This document shows positions 31,921 through 44,993 of a stretch of DNA of 64,000 bases, one piece after another (positions within the stretch are counted from its first letter, which is position 1; the number at the start of each line of letters is the position of its first letter). The notes below the pieces were generated by a model. The model had not been told where the DNA came from and searched no databases. It saw only the letters and a list, made by a program, of their open reading frames with translations. Made by a program: the position numbers and the translations under genes. The DNA comes from Cladopsammia gracilis (lineage: Eukaryota > Cnidaria > Anthozoa > Scleractinia > Dendrophylliidae): assembly GCA_022457155.1 (NCBI GenBank), contig JAJGOT010000743.1, positions 1 through 64,000 of the forward strand. Reading direction: 5' to 3'.

Positions 31921-32339
31921 GAGTAGAAGTTTGTGTAAACTGAAGCACACTATCTAGATCATCTAAATTACATAATGTCAACATAAACAGCTGTAAACCT
32001 TTTTCCTGCTATAATCAGCAAGATGGATCTACCATTCATTAAATGGAAGCTGTTGGGAAGACCTGTCCTCAAGAACAGGTGCCTTAACAGTTTTGTCACA
32101 TAGATAGAAGCTGAGGAGTATGGCTGAAGCATTAGGCGATGCATAGTTTTTTTCAAGTAATAATAGTGTAACAAGGCTTAAGCTACAGTGATAACATTTG
32201 AATCACTTACAAATGTCGAACAACACACAGAAAACTGAGGGGCTATTGATTCACCCTGAGGAAATTAACTTATGGATTTCATTCTCTTGCTATCCTCTTT
32301 TTGAAAATTATACAGCTGAAGAAATGTTAGTAATAAAGT

Positions 32340-33537
32340 GAGATTGTTGGCTTTATACTTTCGTTGGTTTCTTGTAAAATGGTTTTCAGAACCTTATAAT
32401 TCAGTCAAAACATTTCCCTGAAATGATCATGACAAATGACTCAGATTTAAGCAATAGTAATTCAAAGTGCAATCTGCAAAAAATGTTATTCATAATTTCA
32501 CAGGCAGCATAAGCTGACGTCACAAGAAAGCAAAGGATTAATTATTAGCGGCACGTGTTTCAATGAAAGCTAGTGTGATTGGGTTACACCATTAAACTCA
32601 ACTCTAGTGTATTCTTGTGTCCTTTGGGGTTATTCCAGCTGTTTTGAGTTTCTTTGTTGCAACTGTGAGCTTGGGCTGCCCGTGAGTATCCCACATGTAT
32701 TTCATGCTATCCAGTATGAAAAATACAAGGACTTGAATGTAAATGAAATCACCCAGTGAAATGGCTTGGCAATAATTTATAAAGAGAGTTTTGATATTGA
32801 AGGATTAATGAGTACCATTTCATAAACAGGATCGTTTAACAAGCAGAACAGTCAAAGAGAGCTATCCATTGGTGCTTTAACTTTTATTTTTTACAAACCT
32901 CTGAGATACAACTGTAAGTTTCTAAAAAAAAAACAAGCCAATTTTGGGAATTTAACTCCCAACAGCAAAAAAGCAATCCTCTGTTAAAACAACTTCATCC
33001 TGAGATGGCAATACCTATTTGAATGGCATTTAAATACTAACAAAACAAAACTTTTTAAAGCTGTAGCTATCGTAGCTAATTAAAAACAAATCAAGGTGAT
33101 TTTCACATACAGAGCTTATTCATGTAGCTGATAAAAACAAGGCAAACCCTTTTTTGCATAAGGCTCGATTTAACACTAAAGCAAAACATTACACCATTTT
33201 TTAATACCATAAAACTCTGACAATAAGCCCTAAGTGTTTTTAGTTTTGTTAATATGAATTGCAAAGGCCTATAGTATACAATATTGTGAATTACAAATTA
33301 AGTCTCCCAATTAATGACAGCAAGCAGGCATTTTAGATTGAGTTTGAGGGTACTTTGAGTTGGTTATATTCTTATTACGTAAGTACTGAGGATTATGGAT
33401 AATTAGCACCTAAATATGTAATTAAGAGCTTTCAAGCTAGATGATCATAATTTCAGTCTACAAAAGTTATAGCAGTTTTTACAGTTCTAAACAAACTGTC
33501 TGTTCTTTCACACTCTGTTTTTTGCATTAAACTGTTA
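32340..33537. other. Intergenic between convergent PIMT and acidic gene
   Basis: AT-rich. Nothing recognised beyond the PIMT poly(A) region; a TTTATT at 32884 could serve the minus-strand acidic gene. Confidence 0.5.
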
Positions 33538-36500
33538 TCAGTCTTCTGGGAGAAAATATTGACTTGCCCAAGTGCCATCAATGCCATCGACTCGAACAAC
33601 ACTATAAAAATTTTGGGAGAGTATGTCATCACTTTCATCATCCAATTCCCTGACATCATATGCCTTGTCATATTTGACCTCAAGGACATCAATCTACAAA
33701 TAAAACAAAAGTAATTGAACAACATGTCCAAGAACATCCATACAGTAGCAACAGCCAGGGTTCTCCAGAGAAATTAGACTACCTGGCATTCAAGCGCCTG
33801 AAGGGCACAAGTATCTAGGGGGGTCTGGCGGCATGCCCCCACGGAAAATTTTTAAAAATGAAGACACTGGAGATGCATTCTGGCGTATTTTGGGGACAAC
33901 AGAGATGAAGAAAAAATATTTCATTTTCAGCCAGTTTTTAACCTTTTTATTATTCACTGAAAAAATTATTGCTACCCTTAATATGCTTTTTTATGAAAGA
34001 AACCACTTTTGTTTTATCTTTATAGCCATACAAATGTTGGGAAGAAAATAGGACGGATTTATCCTTATCTTCCCCCCAAATATTTTCTGACTAGCCGGCG
34101 GCCCCAGGACAAGTAGACGGCGATTTTTGCCGGTCGCCGGAGCTTCCGGAGAACCCTAAACACATTACAATTTACATAGTGCTGATTTTTGATGGTACAA
34201 GATGCTTCAATAGTTGCAACACAAATTGCTTAGTACAAATGAAACCTTCAACTTGTAAAAACTGTAACAATTTCATTTAGTGCGCCCTACTTCTAATAAG
34301 CACCCTCTTTCTAATGAGCACCCTCTTGAGTGTTGTTTTGTTAATACGCGCCCCCCTCCCCCCAGTGTTGTTTTTAGTACCACTTATTCCAAAATAAGTG
34401 CTCCATTCAGCATAGCATCACAAGATCAACTGCTGTCATTTTTTAGCTTTCTTTAACTCCCAAGAGTGCCAAATATCAAAATTCAAGAAGCATCTTAAAT
34501 TTCATTTTGCAAAATATTAAAAAACAAATGGTTCCATGCACAAGTACTGCCAAAGAGGTTTCAATTGAATGGTCACACCATAGGATTTCTTCCACAGACT
34601 CAAAAGTTAGAACTACACTACATGTCTCCATTGACTCAGAGTGAAAGGGTTTATTGGCTATATTACTGAATTTCAAAACATCTGGTCTTCTTCTAAGTGT
34701 CTTGACAGTTATTTCCATTGTTACCATTGTTCTGACTATGTGAATTGTACATTTTCTGATATTGTCCATTAAGTGTGTCTTCATACTCGTGTGTTTTTGT
34801 CAAAAAAAAAAAAAGAAAGAAGCACCCTCTCCCTAATAAGGGCACACTCTCCAATAAGCGCCCTCCCTTGAACTACCAAATGAGGTGGGTGGAATAAGGC
34901 CCTAAGTGACTTCTGATGTAACATCAAATTCTCCTGTGTTTCACAAGGGAATACAGTGCAATTTGAAAGGAGAATCTAGCAGTTTATCAGAAGTCACTTA
35001 GGGATTTTTTCCAGGCACCCCTTCAATTTTTTATTTTTATTTATTTATTATAACTTATGGTAGGACCCCCAAAGTCATCTTTAGGTTTGCCTTAACCTGC
35101 ACTGACTCCCATACTAACCAAAAAAACACATGAGGGGCCACGGTCCTTATACTATTTGTAACATCATCACTTTTTATGACTAAAGATGTCTTTGATAAAC
35201 AATTTATGCAGGATAAAAGAAATCTTACAAAGGGTACCCAAATAAGAGCAATTCAGTGAATTGGGCCAGTGATAAATAATGTAAGAAACCTAGTAAAATG
35301 CCACTTCTTTTAAAAATTTTCACTTTCTTTAGCATTTACATGAAAACTTTTCCTAGAAAAATGAAGTTGAGTGAAAGACAACAACTTTAGTAAAAAATTG
35401 TAACTTTTGGACAGTATAACTATATAATAACAGAAACCCATAAGTGGGTTGAAACATGTAACACACATTCACAGCTTCTGAATTCATTTTTTGCCTAGTA
35501 CCATATTTGGAAACCCCTCGGTCCCTCAAGATTGGAAGCAAGTTGTTCTAGCGAATTGATTGGTTAATATTTTTATCTTGATTTTCCAAATATGGCTGTA
35601 ACTACTTCTTAGCAAATTGAATAATCGGAAGCTAATGTTTTGAAGCCTACAAGAGACAGTTGCACGTTTCAACCCACTTATGGGTTTTTGATAATAACCA
35701 ATAATATTGACTAACACCTTTTAATTGTTGAGGAATAGGTTCATGTACATTGTACATGTAGGTCTAAAGGTACTGTGGAATATATAGCTTTTACCTGTGT
35801 TGTGTCTTCAGTATCTCCTATCATGTCAAATTTTGTGATGTGAAGTACAGGTAGCTTCTTCTCTTCAAAATGCGTTGAAAAAGCTTCACTGACATCAACC
35901 AATGTTTCCCGCATTTCACCCATGAAACAGAGTTCCAACTTCTTTTGGCTGTCTTTCTTCCTAAGGACGTATCCTGGGGTATCTAGAAGGTTGACAGAAA
36001 CAAAAGGCAATGATCAGAAATACACGGGGTGAATTTATGAAAGGAGCCTGTTTGATTACAACCAATCAGAAAGGAGCAAATGGTTTGGACTGTGATTAGC
36101 CAACACATGAAACTCTACTACTGGTTTCTATATTACTTGGCAGCTAATGTGCTTGGAATTTTGGATGGATTTTCAATTGTATGACATGAGAAGAAACCTT
36201 GGGCTTTCAGCTTGCCTGGTGGGCAGTTGAGAAGCTGGACAATAGGAATTTCTGGGTGAAAATCAGTTTAGCGCTGACCTGGGATTCGGGCATTTGACTT
36301 TAACCTGGAAGAACTTGGGTCTAATCTTTTAACTTTAGAATAACACATAGATGGAGAAATAATTTGTGTTAGTTATGAATACTGAAAAAGGGGGTCACAC
36401 ATTGAAAATATTAATTTGTTTTACCAGAACAATAGAACACAGGGATAACATTTTCTGCTTATGGTGTGGGTCTTTTAGAACATATGAACAGAATATTATC

Positions 36501-38353
36501 CCCACCCTTGGGAACTTGACTGGGAATTTTTACTGTTCTGCCAAACCCCACCCCCACTGCCCAGGATTTACATTGACTGGTGTATAAACAGAAGTTACTA
36601 TAGTAACTGGGTTGTAGCTTTAGTGTGCTTATAAAAAGGGTGGCGTTGGAGACCCAGATCATGTGTGACATGCGAATCCAATTTCACAGCAATGAGAACT
36701 AAATGCTTGTTAGATAATCATCATGGAAAATCACAGCTTGCAGCTATTTTATAGCAATTCATTTTACCCACATCGCATTTTAATTTCACACTCCCAAAAA
36801 ACAGTAACTTCTGACTAATAAAACTACCTCTTACCACCATCTATGTACCAGGGGGCCGTTTCTCGAAAGACCCGGTAATTACCGGGCCCAGAAAGCTGTT
36901 TTATTTTTAAAAGTTTTGCAGATAATATGATAAAGCTATCAGTTAGCAAAACAAAATGGACAGGTTTGTTCGCTAGGACCCGCGCCTTTATTCTTTAGAT
37001 TCTGATTTCGATATTTGGCTTCGGGCCCGAAATCGAGAAACGGGCCACAGGCCCGGGTTGTTCAAAAGGCAGGGTAGCCTTATCAACCGGATAAATCAAT
37101 ATCCAGTGAATAGGTTATTAACAAAATCCTTTGTGCTATTTTTTCGCTGGATAGTGATAGTGAACAACTGGATCCAGAAGGCGAGAAGATAACATAACCA
37201 GCTTCGGCAGGATCTGTTGGAAAAAGATTAGACCTTATATGACGTCACTAAATCACCTGATCACTGGCCATCAAGCTGGATATCAACTGATATTGATTAG
37301 AAATGCCCAGCAATTTTAACGTTGTAAAATAAAATACACGCACAACGCTCGAAGATGAGATCAGACCACTTTATTGCCAGCTTTACACAGATTTAAGTCG
37401 CTTTTGATATGTAGGAAGTCTAGGAACGAATTTGTCAAACGGAATATTTTTAATGGAATTTAAAGACTCAACAGAAAATATTGTTCCTTGTTTTGTTTTT
37501 AGCCAATGAGTAGCAATGTTTGACGAAGGAATTTAATAACAAAACTTATATCTGAGGAAGATACAAGTAAACCCAGTACAAGATAATGAGCGGATGTTGC
37601 TGGGCGTAAATTACAAAAGATGTTTTATGATGGAAGTTTAACCTTATGACAACGAAAATTCCACGTGCCCGGAGGTCGCGCAGCGATCGAACAAAAGATG
37701 CGCTAGCACTCGTTAGACAAAAGAAGTTGAGAAAAATACCAGCTAAACCGCCGAGAATTTTAAAAATAAGCAACAGTATGTTTGTGAACATATTCTATCA
37801 TGGGCTCTCAAGTGTATGTATAGTCTAAAGCTCAGTGAGCTTCGTGTTCAGTCGCGCGCGTCCCTCCACGCGGCTTGATCACGAACGAGATGTCGTGCGG
37901 CTTTCGAAAGAACAAAGAGTCAAAGAGAAAGGTTGTTCCTCTTAATAATCTCGAAAAAGTTAAAGTGGCGAAATAAACCACAAAATTACCTTTAGTTGGT
38001 TCTTCTAAATCCGCGAGAATGCACTCAACCGTCTCGGGTTCTTCTTCATCCACTTCTTCATCATCTTCGTCCTCGTCTCCTTCTCCAGCCTCGTTTTCTT
38101 CTTCTTCCTCCTCCTCATCCCCTTCTTCATCTCCTTCCTCATCTTCAGGCGCTCCCCCTTCGTAATCTTCATCTTTATCGTCGTCTTCTTCATCTAAATC
38201 CTCCTCGTCCTCTTCCTCGTCGCTGGCGCCCTCCTTCGCCGCCACGCGATCACGCGCCTCGACGGCAGCGCGTCGCTTAGCTCTCACGTTATTTTCAACT
38301 TCTTCCTCCTCTTCGTCTTCCTCTTCGCTCGAATGCTTGCGTTTCCTCGGCAT
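33538..38353 (-). CDS. Unrecognised acidic protein, three exons
   Basis: I do not recognise the family. Three minus-strand exons splice in frame to 235 aa: 38353-37990 (donor AAAG|GTAATT), 35982-35795 (acceptor CTTCTAG, donor CACAG|GTAAAA), 33693-33538 (acceptor TTTGTAG, stop TGA). The first roughly 105 residues are a basic start (MPRKRKHSS), a KRR cluster near 27, and long Glu/Asp runs, an arrangement typical of disordered nuclear or chromatin-associated proteins; KRKH and AKRR could serve nuclear import. The remaining 125 residues look folded: VECILADLEEP, TPGYVLRKKDSQKKLELCF, LPVLHITKFDMIGD, IDVLEVKYDKAYDV and VVRVDGIDGTWASQYFLPED, with alternating hydrophobic residues suggesting beta strands. 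The gene is well supported by three consistent splice pairs and phase; a function should not be assigned. Introns contain a TIR element (33767-34157) and other repeats. Confidence 0.8.
33767..34157. mobile_element. TIR element AGGGTTCTCC/GGAGAACCCT
   Basis: AGGGTTCTCC at 33767 and GGAGAACCCT ending at 34157 bound 391 bp in intron 2 of the acidic gene. A related internal sequence occurs near 39720-39850. Confidence 0.6.
34891..35012. mobile_element. MITE with CCTAAGTGACTTCTGAT arms, copy 1
   Basis: GGCCCTAAGTGACTTCTGAT pairs with ATCAGAAGTCACTTAGGG. A second, shorter copy lies at 59751-59835, in CUSTOS intron 3. Confidence 0.75.
35550..35695 (+). repeat. Dispersed repeat copy 2
   Basis: Same family and orientation as 18378-18515, with a few substitutions. 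Confidence 0.75.
36853..37046. mobile_element. GGGCCGTTTCTCGA inverted-repeat element, copy 1
   Basis: GGGCCGTTTCTCGA pairs with TCGAGAAACGGGCC. Inner GGGCCCAGAAAGCT also occurs in copy 2 (45581-45813) as GGGCCCGGAAAGCT. Confidence 0.75.
37053..37165 (+). mobile_element. Partial GGTTGTTCAAAAGG element
   Basis: Left half of the family complete at 51301-51434 and 63151-63287: GGTTGTTCAAAAGGCAGGGT, then CGGATAAATCAATATCCAGTG. Abuts the preceding element directly. Confidence 0.6.
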
Positions 38354-41300
38354 TCTAGAATGGAAAAAGTACCTAGGAGGCTAGGAAAAAAATGCAGCAA
38401 AACCGCCTCGCAAACGGCCGCGAAGTTGAAGAGAATGAACAATGGCTGGAAGAAATAACCGCGCAAAAGGGCCGCGTGGGGGAAATCTCGACAATTTGAA
38501 TCTGGACAAAGGACGCCAAATGGACTCCGGGATTAGATGCTTTGAGTATTTTAAAGGAACGAACAATTAAGCACGTGTTCTCCCAGACAAAGAGAGAAGC
38601 GATTTTTAATAGCGTTGAATGTTGATTAAGAAAGTTTATTCTCATTTATTCTTTATCTTGAAAGAAAACTAAATTTTGAAAGTACGTGCAAAGTTTATTA
38701 TGTAAGTCGTCAAACCTCTCAGTGAATCCGATCATGCAATTTCCATAATACATAATTTTATGGTGGCAGATGTTCCAGAATTTCAAAAACAAAAAGAAAA
38801 AGAAACAAAAAATATTCCTAACACTCACTTGAATAAGAGAGTCGAAATTCAAATTCAATACAAACTTGAAGGTTGTAAATTAAAGAAAAGCGAATGAACG
38901 AACTGTAACTAAACGAACCTATGTATGATGAATGAATGAAGGCAGTGAGCACTCTGGGCTTTACTGATTGGACTTCTCGATGACAAGAATATGCCTTTTT
39001 ATTGTTACTTTTGGTTCTACAGCCTTTAAAGGCCTTTAAGCATCAGTTCAGGGGTGCAGTTAAGATTTAGTTTTTCATCGCGTAAGCACAAAAGAAAAAA
39101 TCTGAGTGACCAAATACAGGGGCACCCAACGAATCTGTTCCTCACTTTATCTGTTCCCCAGCGGAATTCTTGCTGGCTGGCAAAAATATTCTGTATATAT
39201 ATATTTTTTAATTACTATTTTTTGCGCTGGTTGACTTGAGAAAGGAGTCGCAAGAACAAACTGTGCTGGCTAACTTGAGCAGATCGAAAAGAGACTGGAT
39301 CGAAGAAAATTGGAGGACACTTTAGGGCTTAAAAGGATTCAGCTTCGTAGTAACAAATTTAAGCAGTACTTAGAGATAACCGAACAGGTTAAATTCGAGA
39401 CGGCAGTAAATGCACAAAACAATAAACAAAAAGCTGCAAATAGTTGCCATTATTGTTTCATTAGTTCCCAAGCCCCTTTTTGGTAACTTATTATTATTGC
39501 TTTTTTCATTTATTCATTTTTTTAATTGCTGGCAGGGAAACAGACATTTTTTGTCCAGCTGGCTGGAAATTTCCCTCTGTGTTATGCTGGGAAAAAGGAA
39601 CAGATATATTTTTCCCAGCAACGTAGAAGAACACCTGAAAATGCTTTTATATCATTTATTTTAATTTATTTGAGTAAAATAGTGCATTTTACCAAAGATT
39701 GTTCGTTGGGTGCCCCTGTAAATAGTGGCAAGGCCGGCGTTCAAGTCCAGAAGAGTTTTAGAAGGATCTGGAGGCATGCTTCACCAGAAAATTCAGAAAA
39801 TTTAGATGCTCGGAGATGCCATTTCTCAGGGTCATTTCCACGACCTTAATTCCTTCAAACAAACAAGTAGGAAAGCAACGTATATATTAAACATTTTCAA
39901 GTTATTAGCCAGTAATCATCAGTTAGCCACAAACATAATCAAACATGACGCCTATCTTTCCCAAGGTGGGGGGGGGGGGGACTCCCATATAAAAATGACG
40001 GGGGTGCTAGTTTGAAAATTTTCGAAAAACACCCTAAAAGTACCAGAATCTCGTTTGATGGGTATAGCTCAAAAGACGTTTTACCCCTACGAGGTTAGCC
40101 TGTTCCAGGCGTTTAGATTGTGGGGAGCAGCGAAAAGCGGCGCTAGGGTCGAGAGAGGGAGAGGGAGCCCTCGTTTTTTTCCCTTGCGCCCGATTTTTCT
40201 TTCGCGTACCGCTTTTTGCTGTTCCCCACAATCTGAACGCCTGGAACAGGCTACTAAGAGGTACCAATTCAAAACAACACACGTCATATTTCTGTCATAT
40301 TTTTTTTGGCTCAATACCCTAAAAGGTACCGCGCTAATTCTAACTGTGCATTTCAGATTTTCGTTCCCTAAGCGGTACCAATCTGCATACTCCTAAAAGG
40401 TACGACGAGCACCCCCGTTATTTTGATATGGGAGACCCCCCCCCCCCCCAAAAAAAAAAAAAAAAAAAAAATGGTTTTTCTATGGCCGCATAGAAAAACC
40501 AAAAACATATGTCAGGAGAAAAGGTTTTATCTGGTGAGAAAGGATCGTGGTGTATGCCTATATATGTAATGCAGTAAGCACAACCTTTGAGCAATTTCTT
40601 CATACATATTGTTCGTGATCTCAAAAGTCATGATTTTATCTTTCAAAAACAAAACTATTGAATTAAGAGAGAAATTCAACGAAAACGGCAGACGAAATTA
40701 CGGCAATTCCTGTTAAGCCGTTATTTTATATATATTTTGCTTATTTTAATTGCTTAAAAATCCGATCAATCAATAAAAATTGGTGAAGAACTAACGCTGA
40801 AAATCCTAATAAACCCGCGCCATACAAATCCTTACATTCTGTTGTGAGCAGAAATCCCTCTGGAATGAACGAATGAGAATGAATTAATGAATTAATAAAC
40901 TGACAAATGAACGAGGCTATTCACGGTTGCTCAAAAAAATTATGAAGACGACAAGTCGACTTATTAAAATTTTCAGTGAGAGGCTTGACAGGCTTGGGGC
41001 TCCAGATAAAACCGGATTAGCATCCTTCGTTCATTAACATTTATAAGACGACAAAACAACCAAAAAAAAATCTTCCTGAAATAAATGGATCACGGCTGCT
41101 ATTTAATAAGCTAGTGTGGGCTCAATCCGTGTAAAAAAGTGAACTTGTCGACGGACGGAAAAAGATAAAACCTGTAAAATACAAGTAAAAGAAAACAATA
41201 GATACAAAACAAGAAAAACTTGTGAGGTGCTTTTACCGAGGCAAAATGTAGCATTCTATTCGCAGAGGAATTTTTTTTTGAGGTTCAATAAACAGCTAAA

Positions 41301-41432
41301 AATGATCTAACAGAAAATGTTCTTGTTTGGAATTTATTGATCGTTATGCACGCTTTGCGAGCCTATGAACATTTGTGTATGAACTCCATCCAAACGTCGT
41401 ATACATAATGTTGCTGCAAGTTTTTCTAACGG
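38354..41432. other. Intergenic, acidic gene to tRNA-Val
   Basis: Upstream of the acidic gene's start. Contains diverged element fragments (39700-39850) and the TIR element 39968-40449. No gene recognised. Confidence 0.5.
39968..40449. mobile_element. Second copy of the 27986 element, with nested palindrome
   Basis: Ends GGGGGACTCCCATATAAAAATG and CCGTTATTTTGATATGGGAG match the element at 27986-28246. A separate inverted repeat, 40096-40253 (TAGCCTGTTCCAGGCGTT / GAACGCCTGGAACAGGCTA), sits inside it and explains the larger size. Confidence 0.7.
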
Positions 41433-41505
41433 GTCTTTGTAGTGTAGTGGTTATCACGTCCGCCTCACACGCGGAAGGTCGCAGGTTCGAGCCCTGCCAA
41501 AGACA
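41433..41505 (+). tRNA. trnV-CAC: tRNA-Val (anticodon CAC)
   Basis: The 73-nt sequence folds into a standard cloverleaf: acceptor GTCTTTG/CAAAGAC with discriminator A, D arm GTGTAGTGGTTATCAC, anticodon stem TCCGC/GCGGA with loop CTCACAC (anticodon CAC), variable loop AGGTC, and T arm GCAGG-TTCGAGC-CCTGC. Box A and box B match the Pol III consensus, and a run of T begins five bases downstream, as expected for Pol III termination. All stems are fully paired, so it is likely functional. Confidence 0.95.
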
Positions 41506-44500
41506 CATCTTTTTTTTCTTATTTTTCTCTCTTAAAGTTTTGATTTATCCACAACGAATTTAAAAAAACCTTGGATTGACGTCAATAATGGTGGACTTTA
41601 TAATACCTTAATATATTTTGATGAGCAATGACGTTTGTTTTGGAAACGTCATTCGTTTCTGATGTTTAGAAGCAGCGTTGGAAGCTCTTAGTTTGGGAGC
41701 TGTTACCTTTGCATGACTTCTTCTTTCGTTTGATTTTGGCCCCATTAATTTGCTGTCGAGATGGAGGGCCCCGTCGCGGACATAACCGTCAGGTCACCCG
41801 ACGAATAATCGCGTGACCGCGTTCGACTGGCCTCGGTAATCGAATGACAATCGAACTCTCATAAAAAAAATTGGAGCAATCGAACGTTTTGTTAGGTTCG
41901 ATTGAGTTCGGTTTTATTACAAAAGAAAAAAAAATGGTCGAAGTCGGATTGCATTCGATTGAAAATGGAGCATACGCAGGCGGGGTGGGGGGAGGGGGGA
42001 CAGGGGCGGGAGCCCGGTTGAACAGGGGAGGGAGGGGTACGGGAGACGAGAGAAGAAAGGGAGGAAGCGGGATCTCTACGAGGACGGGAAGCGGGAGAGA
42101 AATTCAAAAAGGCAAGCTTTCGTTATTTATTACTGCTTATCATCCAGTAAACACGAACCCAACAACGCTTTACGTCCTCCAACAACGTTTATTCGTACTG
42201 TAAATTACAGAGCCTACGAGGCTTAGAACAAAATTTTGTATGCGAGAAAACGTAAATTTGTACTTGGACCAAAAAACAGCATTAGTTCCGGTGAAATTGG
42301 AAATCTTTTCGAGTCGGTTTATTAGCCATAGGTCATGAATGAGATGCATGACACATGTACACATGTGTCAGTGTCTCGTAGGGCGGGAACGGGAGTCGGG
42401 AGACAAGGGGACACAAAGGTACGGGAGGCGGAAGAACGAGGAGGGAAGCGGGAGGTTGTGACCCCCCCCCCCCCCTCCCTGTCCCCCCACTCTCTAAGAC
42501 ATGACCACCACCCACTTGCATTGCTTGTCTTCCTTCCTAAAGTAAGCTCTTTCATTGGCTGCACTCTATCATTGGCCCAGGATCATTGGCTGCTCCCCTC
42601 GCTACCCCCAAAACACAAGAACCAATCAAATGCAAGCTTGTTAAAGCTTTGACTTCTCACCGTTCAATATTTGTGTTCGAATTCCGAATCAATCGAACCA
42701 AATTGTTTGATCAAGTTCGATTGGGTTCGATTACCAAACGGTTCGATTACCGTTCGATCAGTTATATTGGAAAGTTATTAGTTATATTGATCATTAGTTA
42801 TATTAGTTATATTGGAAAGGAAGTAAAGGGCTCTGGACAAAACACATTAGTACGCACCTCAAGACACAGTACCCAGGATATGCCATCACTCAGGCAACGT
42901 AACTTCATGATTTAAATAGTGACGTGTTGGGGAGATACTCCAACAATCTTAAGGCCACCATGTCCTTACAGCCAGTGAATGCCCCTTTAGACCCTTTAGA
43001 ACTGACCATCCATCCCGCTTAAATAAGCACCGTGACCAACACGACATACACCACAAAAGTCAAGGGCAAATAAGAAATGGGGGAGTAGCCATTGAAAGAA
43101 CAGTAAAGTTAATGTTTATACAGTCATCTGTATTTGTTTTTTCTCAAAATGCTGCACTTAACATTATTCATGACTGACAAACGGTAATCAGTCTGTGGTA
43201 ATCAGCCTTCATTCATTCTAAGTATAAAGAAAAGTATTGACCATCAATCCCCTTTAGGGGTACACCCACTTATTGAAAAACCCTAGGGTGTTCCAATAAG
43301 TGGGTGTACATGTTGCAGTTAACTTTTTATTTCAGGTAATTTTTGTTTTTCCTTTGTTTCAAATTAATTAGCATATATTTCCATACCCATAAACAATGGC
43401 AAAATAAAAATTACCTGAGATAAAAAATTAATTACAACATACATGTGTCCCTAAAGGGGATTAATGGTCAATACTTTTCTTACTTAGAGAAAACTGTCCA
43501 TATTATTATGGACAGCTTTCTTTGTGCCAGCAGAAAAATCCAATACCGTTTTTGCTCAAAAGCTTTCATTTGTATTTACATTATATGGTGCAAAAACACA
43601 AAAATTAGGACTGAGGAAGAAAAGATTAAATTCACAACCATTCAGTCTGTTTGTTCATTTGTTTGTTTTTTGTTTCATAAGCTCTTTACTGTGAACACTA
43701 AAAAAGTAAAGATAACTCTTACTAACAGTAAATATGAATTAACAAAAGAGATCTACAGGTACACAAAGGAAAATCCAGAAAAAATCTATACAAGTTAAAA
43801 ACCTTAATATATTACAAAACCTTTATCATACAAAATTGTGCATGTTTTATAACAGGGATAATGATTCACATGACTCAATATGTAATTTTGTACACTATTA
43901 CAATATCATTAGCAAGTTTAACAATGAATTAACTTTGCTAAGTATGTAATTAATTAAATTATTTTTAAGAAGTTGTCCTCTAATTCCTCTTCTGAGGCCC
44001 TTGCTGTTTTTAATGTAAATGGTCATACTTCAAAGCTTCCATTTCGATCTAAATTGATTTTAGCATTAACCGTAAATATGTTAATTTTGCAGAACACACT
44101 CTACATCACCTTACTTCAACTTGAAATTCATTGGGCATTCGTTTGATATCATGATTGTAGCATCAACTGATAAATAGTGGTTATAATGACCCATCAAATT
44201 CTAAGTATTGAAAAGTGCTGGAAACTGTTGGGAGCCACCTCAAACTTCTGTTTTCTTTTAGCAAGACATAACATTTGGTGCTGTAAGTCTAGTAAAAAAA
44301 TTCCACACCTAAAAACGTTTCTGATAATTCTTAAATCACAATTAATATCAAAACCTACAAACCCAGATCCAATTTGAAGAAATGGGTCCCTTTAATTTAG
44401 GCTATTAATTCTGAAATAAGTCGCACTATTTTTATATATACTACCCAAGCCCCCAAAAAAAGCGTTGAGGCTATCGTTCCCATTTTCCGAATTAATTATC

Positions 44501-44993
44501 TTGCACATTTTAGTGTCTTTTGCGCTGCTCAACAAAATCTAACATAATAACTTAAGGAGATGGCTTTTAAAATGTTTGAGAAATAGGAGTCTAAGTTATA
44601 TTATTTCCATAACTACGATTGTAATGTGTGTTATTGTTAATTAGTAAGTAATGTTAATGTTAATTTGTAAGTTATGTTAATATTGTAAGTATAGTTAGTT
44701 TTTGTAAGTAATGTTATGGTATTGTAAATATTGTGTGGTACTGGTAATTAATTAATTAATTAATTAATTACAGAATGAATTAATGAACCAAAACCTCCCT
44801 TGCATTAATTTTGTTGGGTTGTCATGCAACACTCCTCTTATTGGGTGAGATGAGTTGTACACAACCATGTTCCATTGCAAAAAAACATAATTTCACAGCA
44901 TAATTTGAACATTATTAACAAAGAAACTACCACTGGCAGGTTCAGATTGATTATAAAATAAATTAACACATTTTAGTTATTCCATGTCTTGTG
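41506..44993. other. Intergenic, tRNA-Val to TMEM134-like 3' end
   Basis: Contains a purine-rich tract (41975-42110), TTCGATT-rich repeats near 41875 and 42690-42760, the element 43227-43481 and an AATT microsatellite (about 44743-44770). No gene recognised. Confidence 0.5.
43227..43481. mobile_element. Palindromic element with nested hairpin
   Basis: AAGAAAAGTATTGACCAT pairs with ATGGTCAATACTTTTCTT, then ATCCCCTTTAGGG with CCCTAAAGGGGAT. A second hairpin (TACACCCACTTATTG / CAATAAGTGGGTGTA) lies just inside. Confidence 0.8.

Noticed and set aside
34476..34784. Minus-strand gene with SVEEILWCDHSIE
   Set aside because: The same translated phrase recurs at 7980-8150 (STDEILWRDHSNE), but neither copy has other coding signals, so it is a dispersed repeat.
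37996..38280. Plus-strand Leu/Pro/His-rich frame
   Set aside because: Antisense of the Glu/Asp-rich first exon of the acidic gene.
41871..42203. Gly/Arg-rich frame
   Set aside because: Arises from a purine-rich low-complexity tract; opposite strand gives an equal frame.
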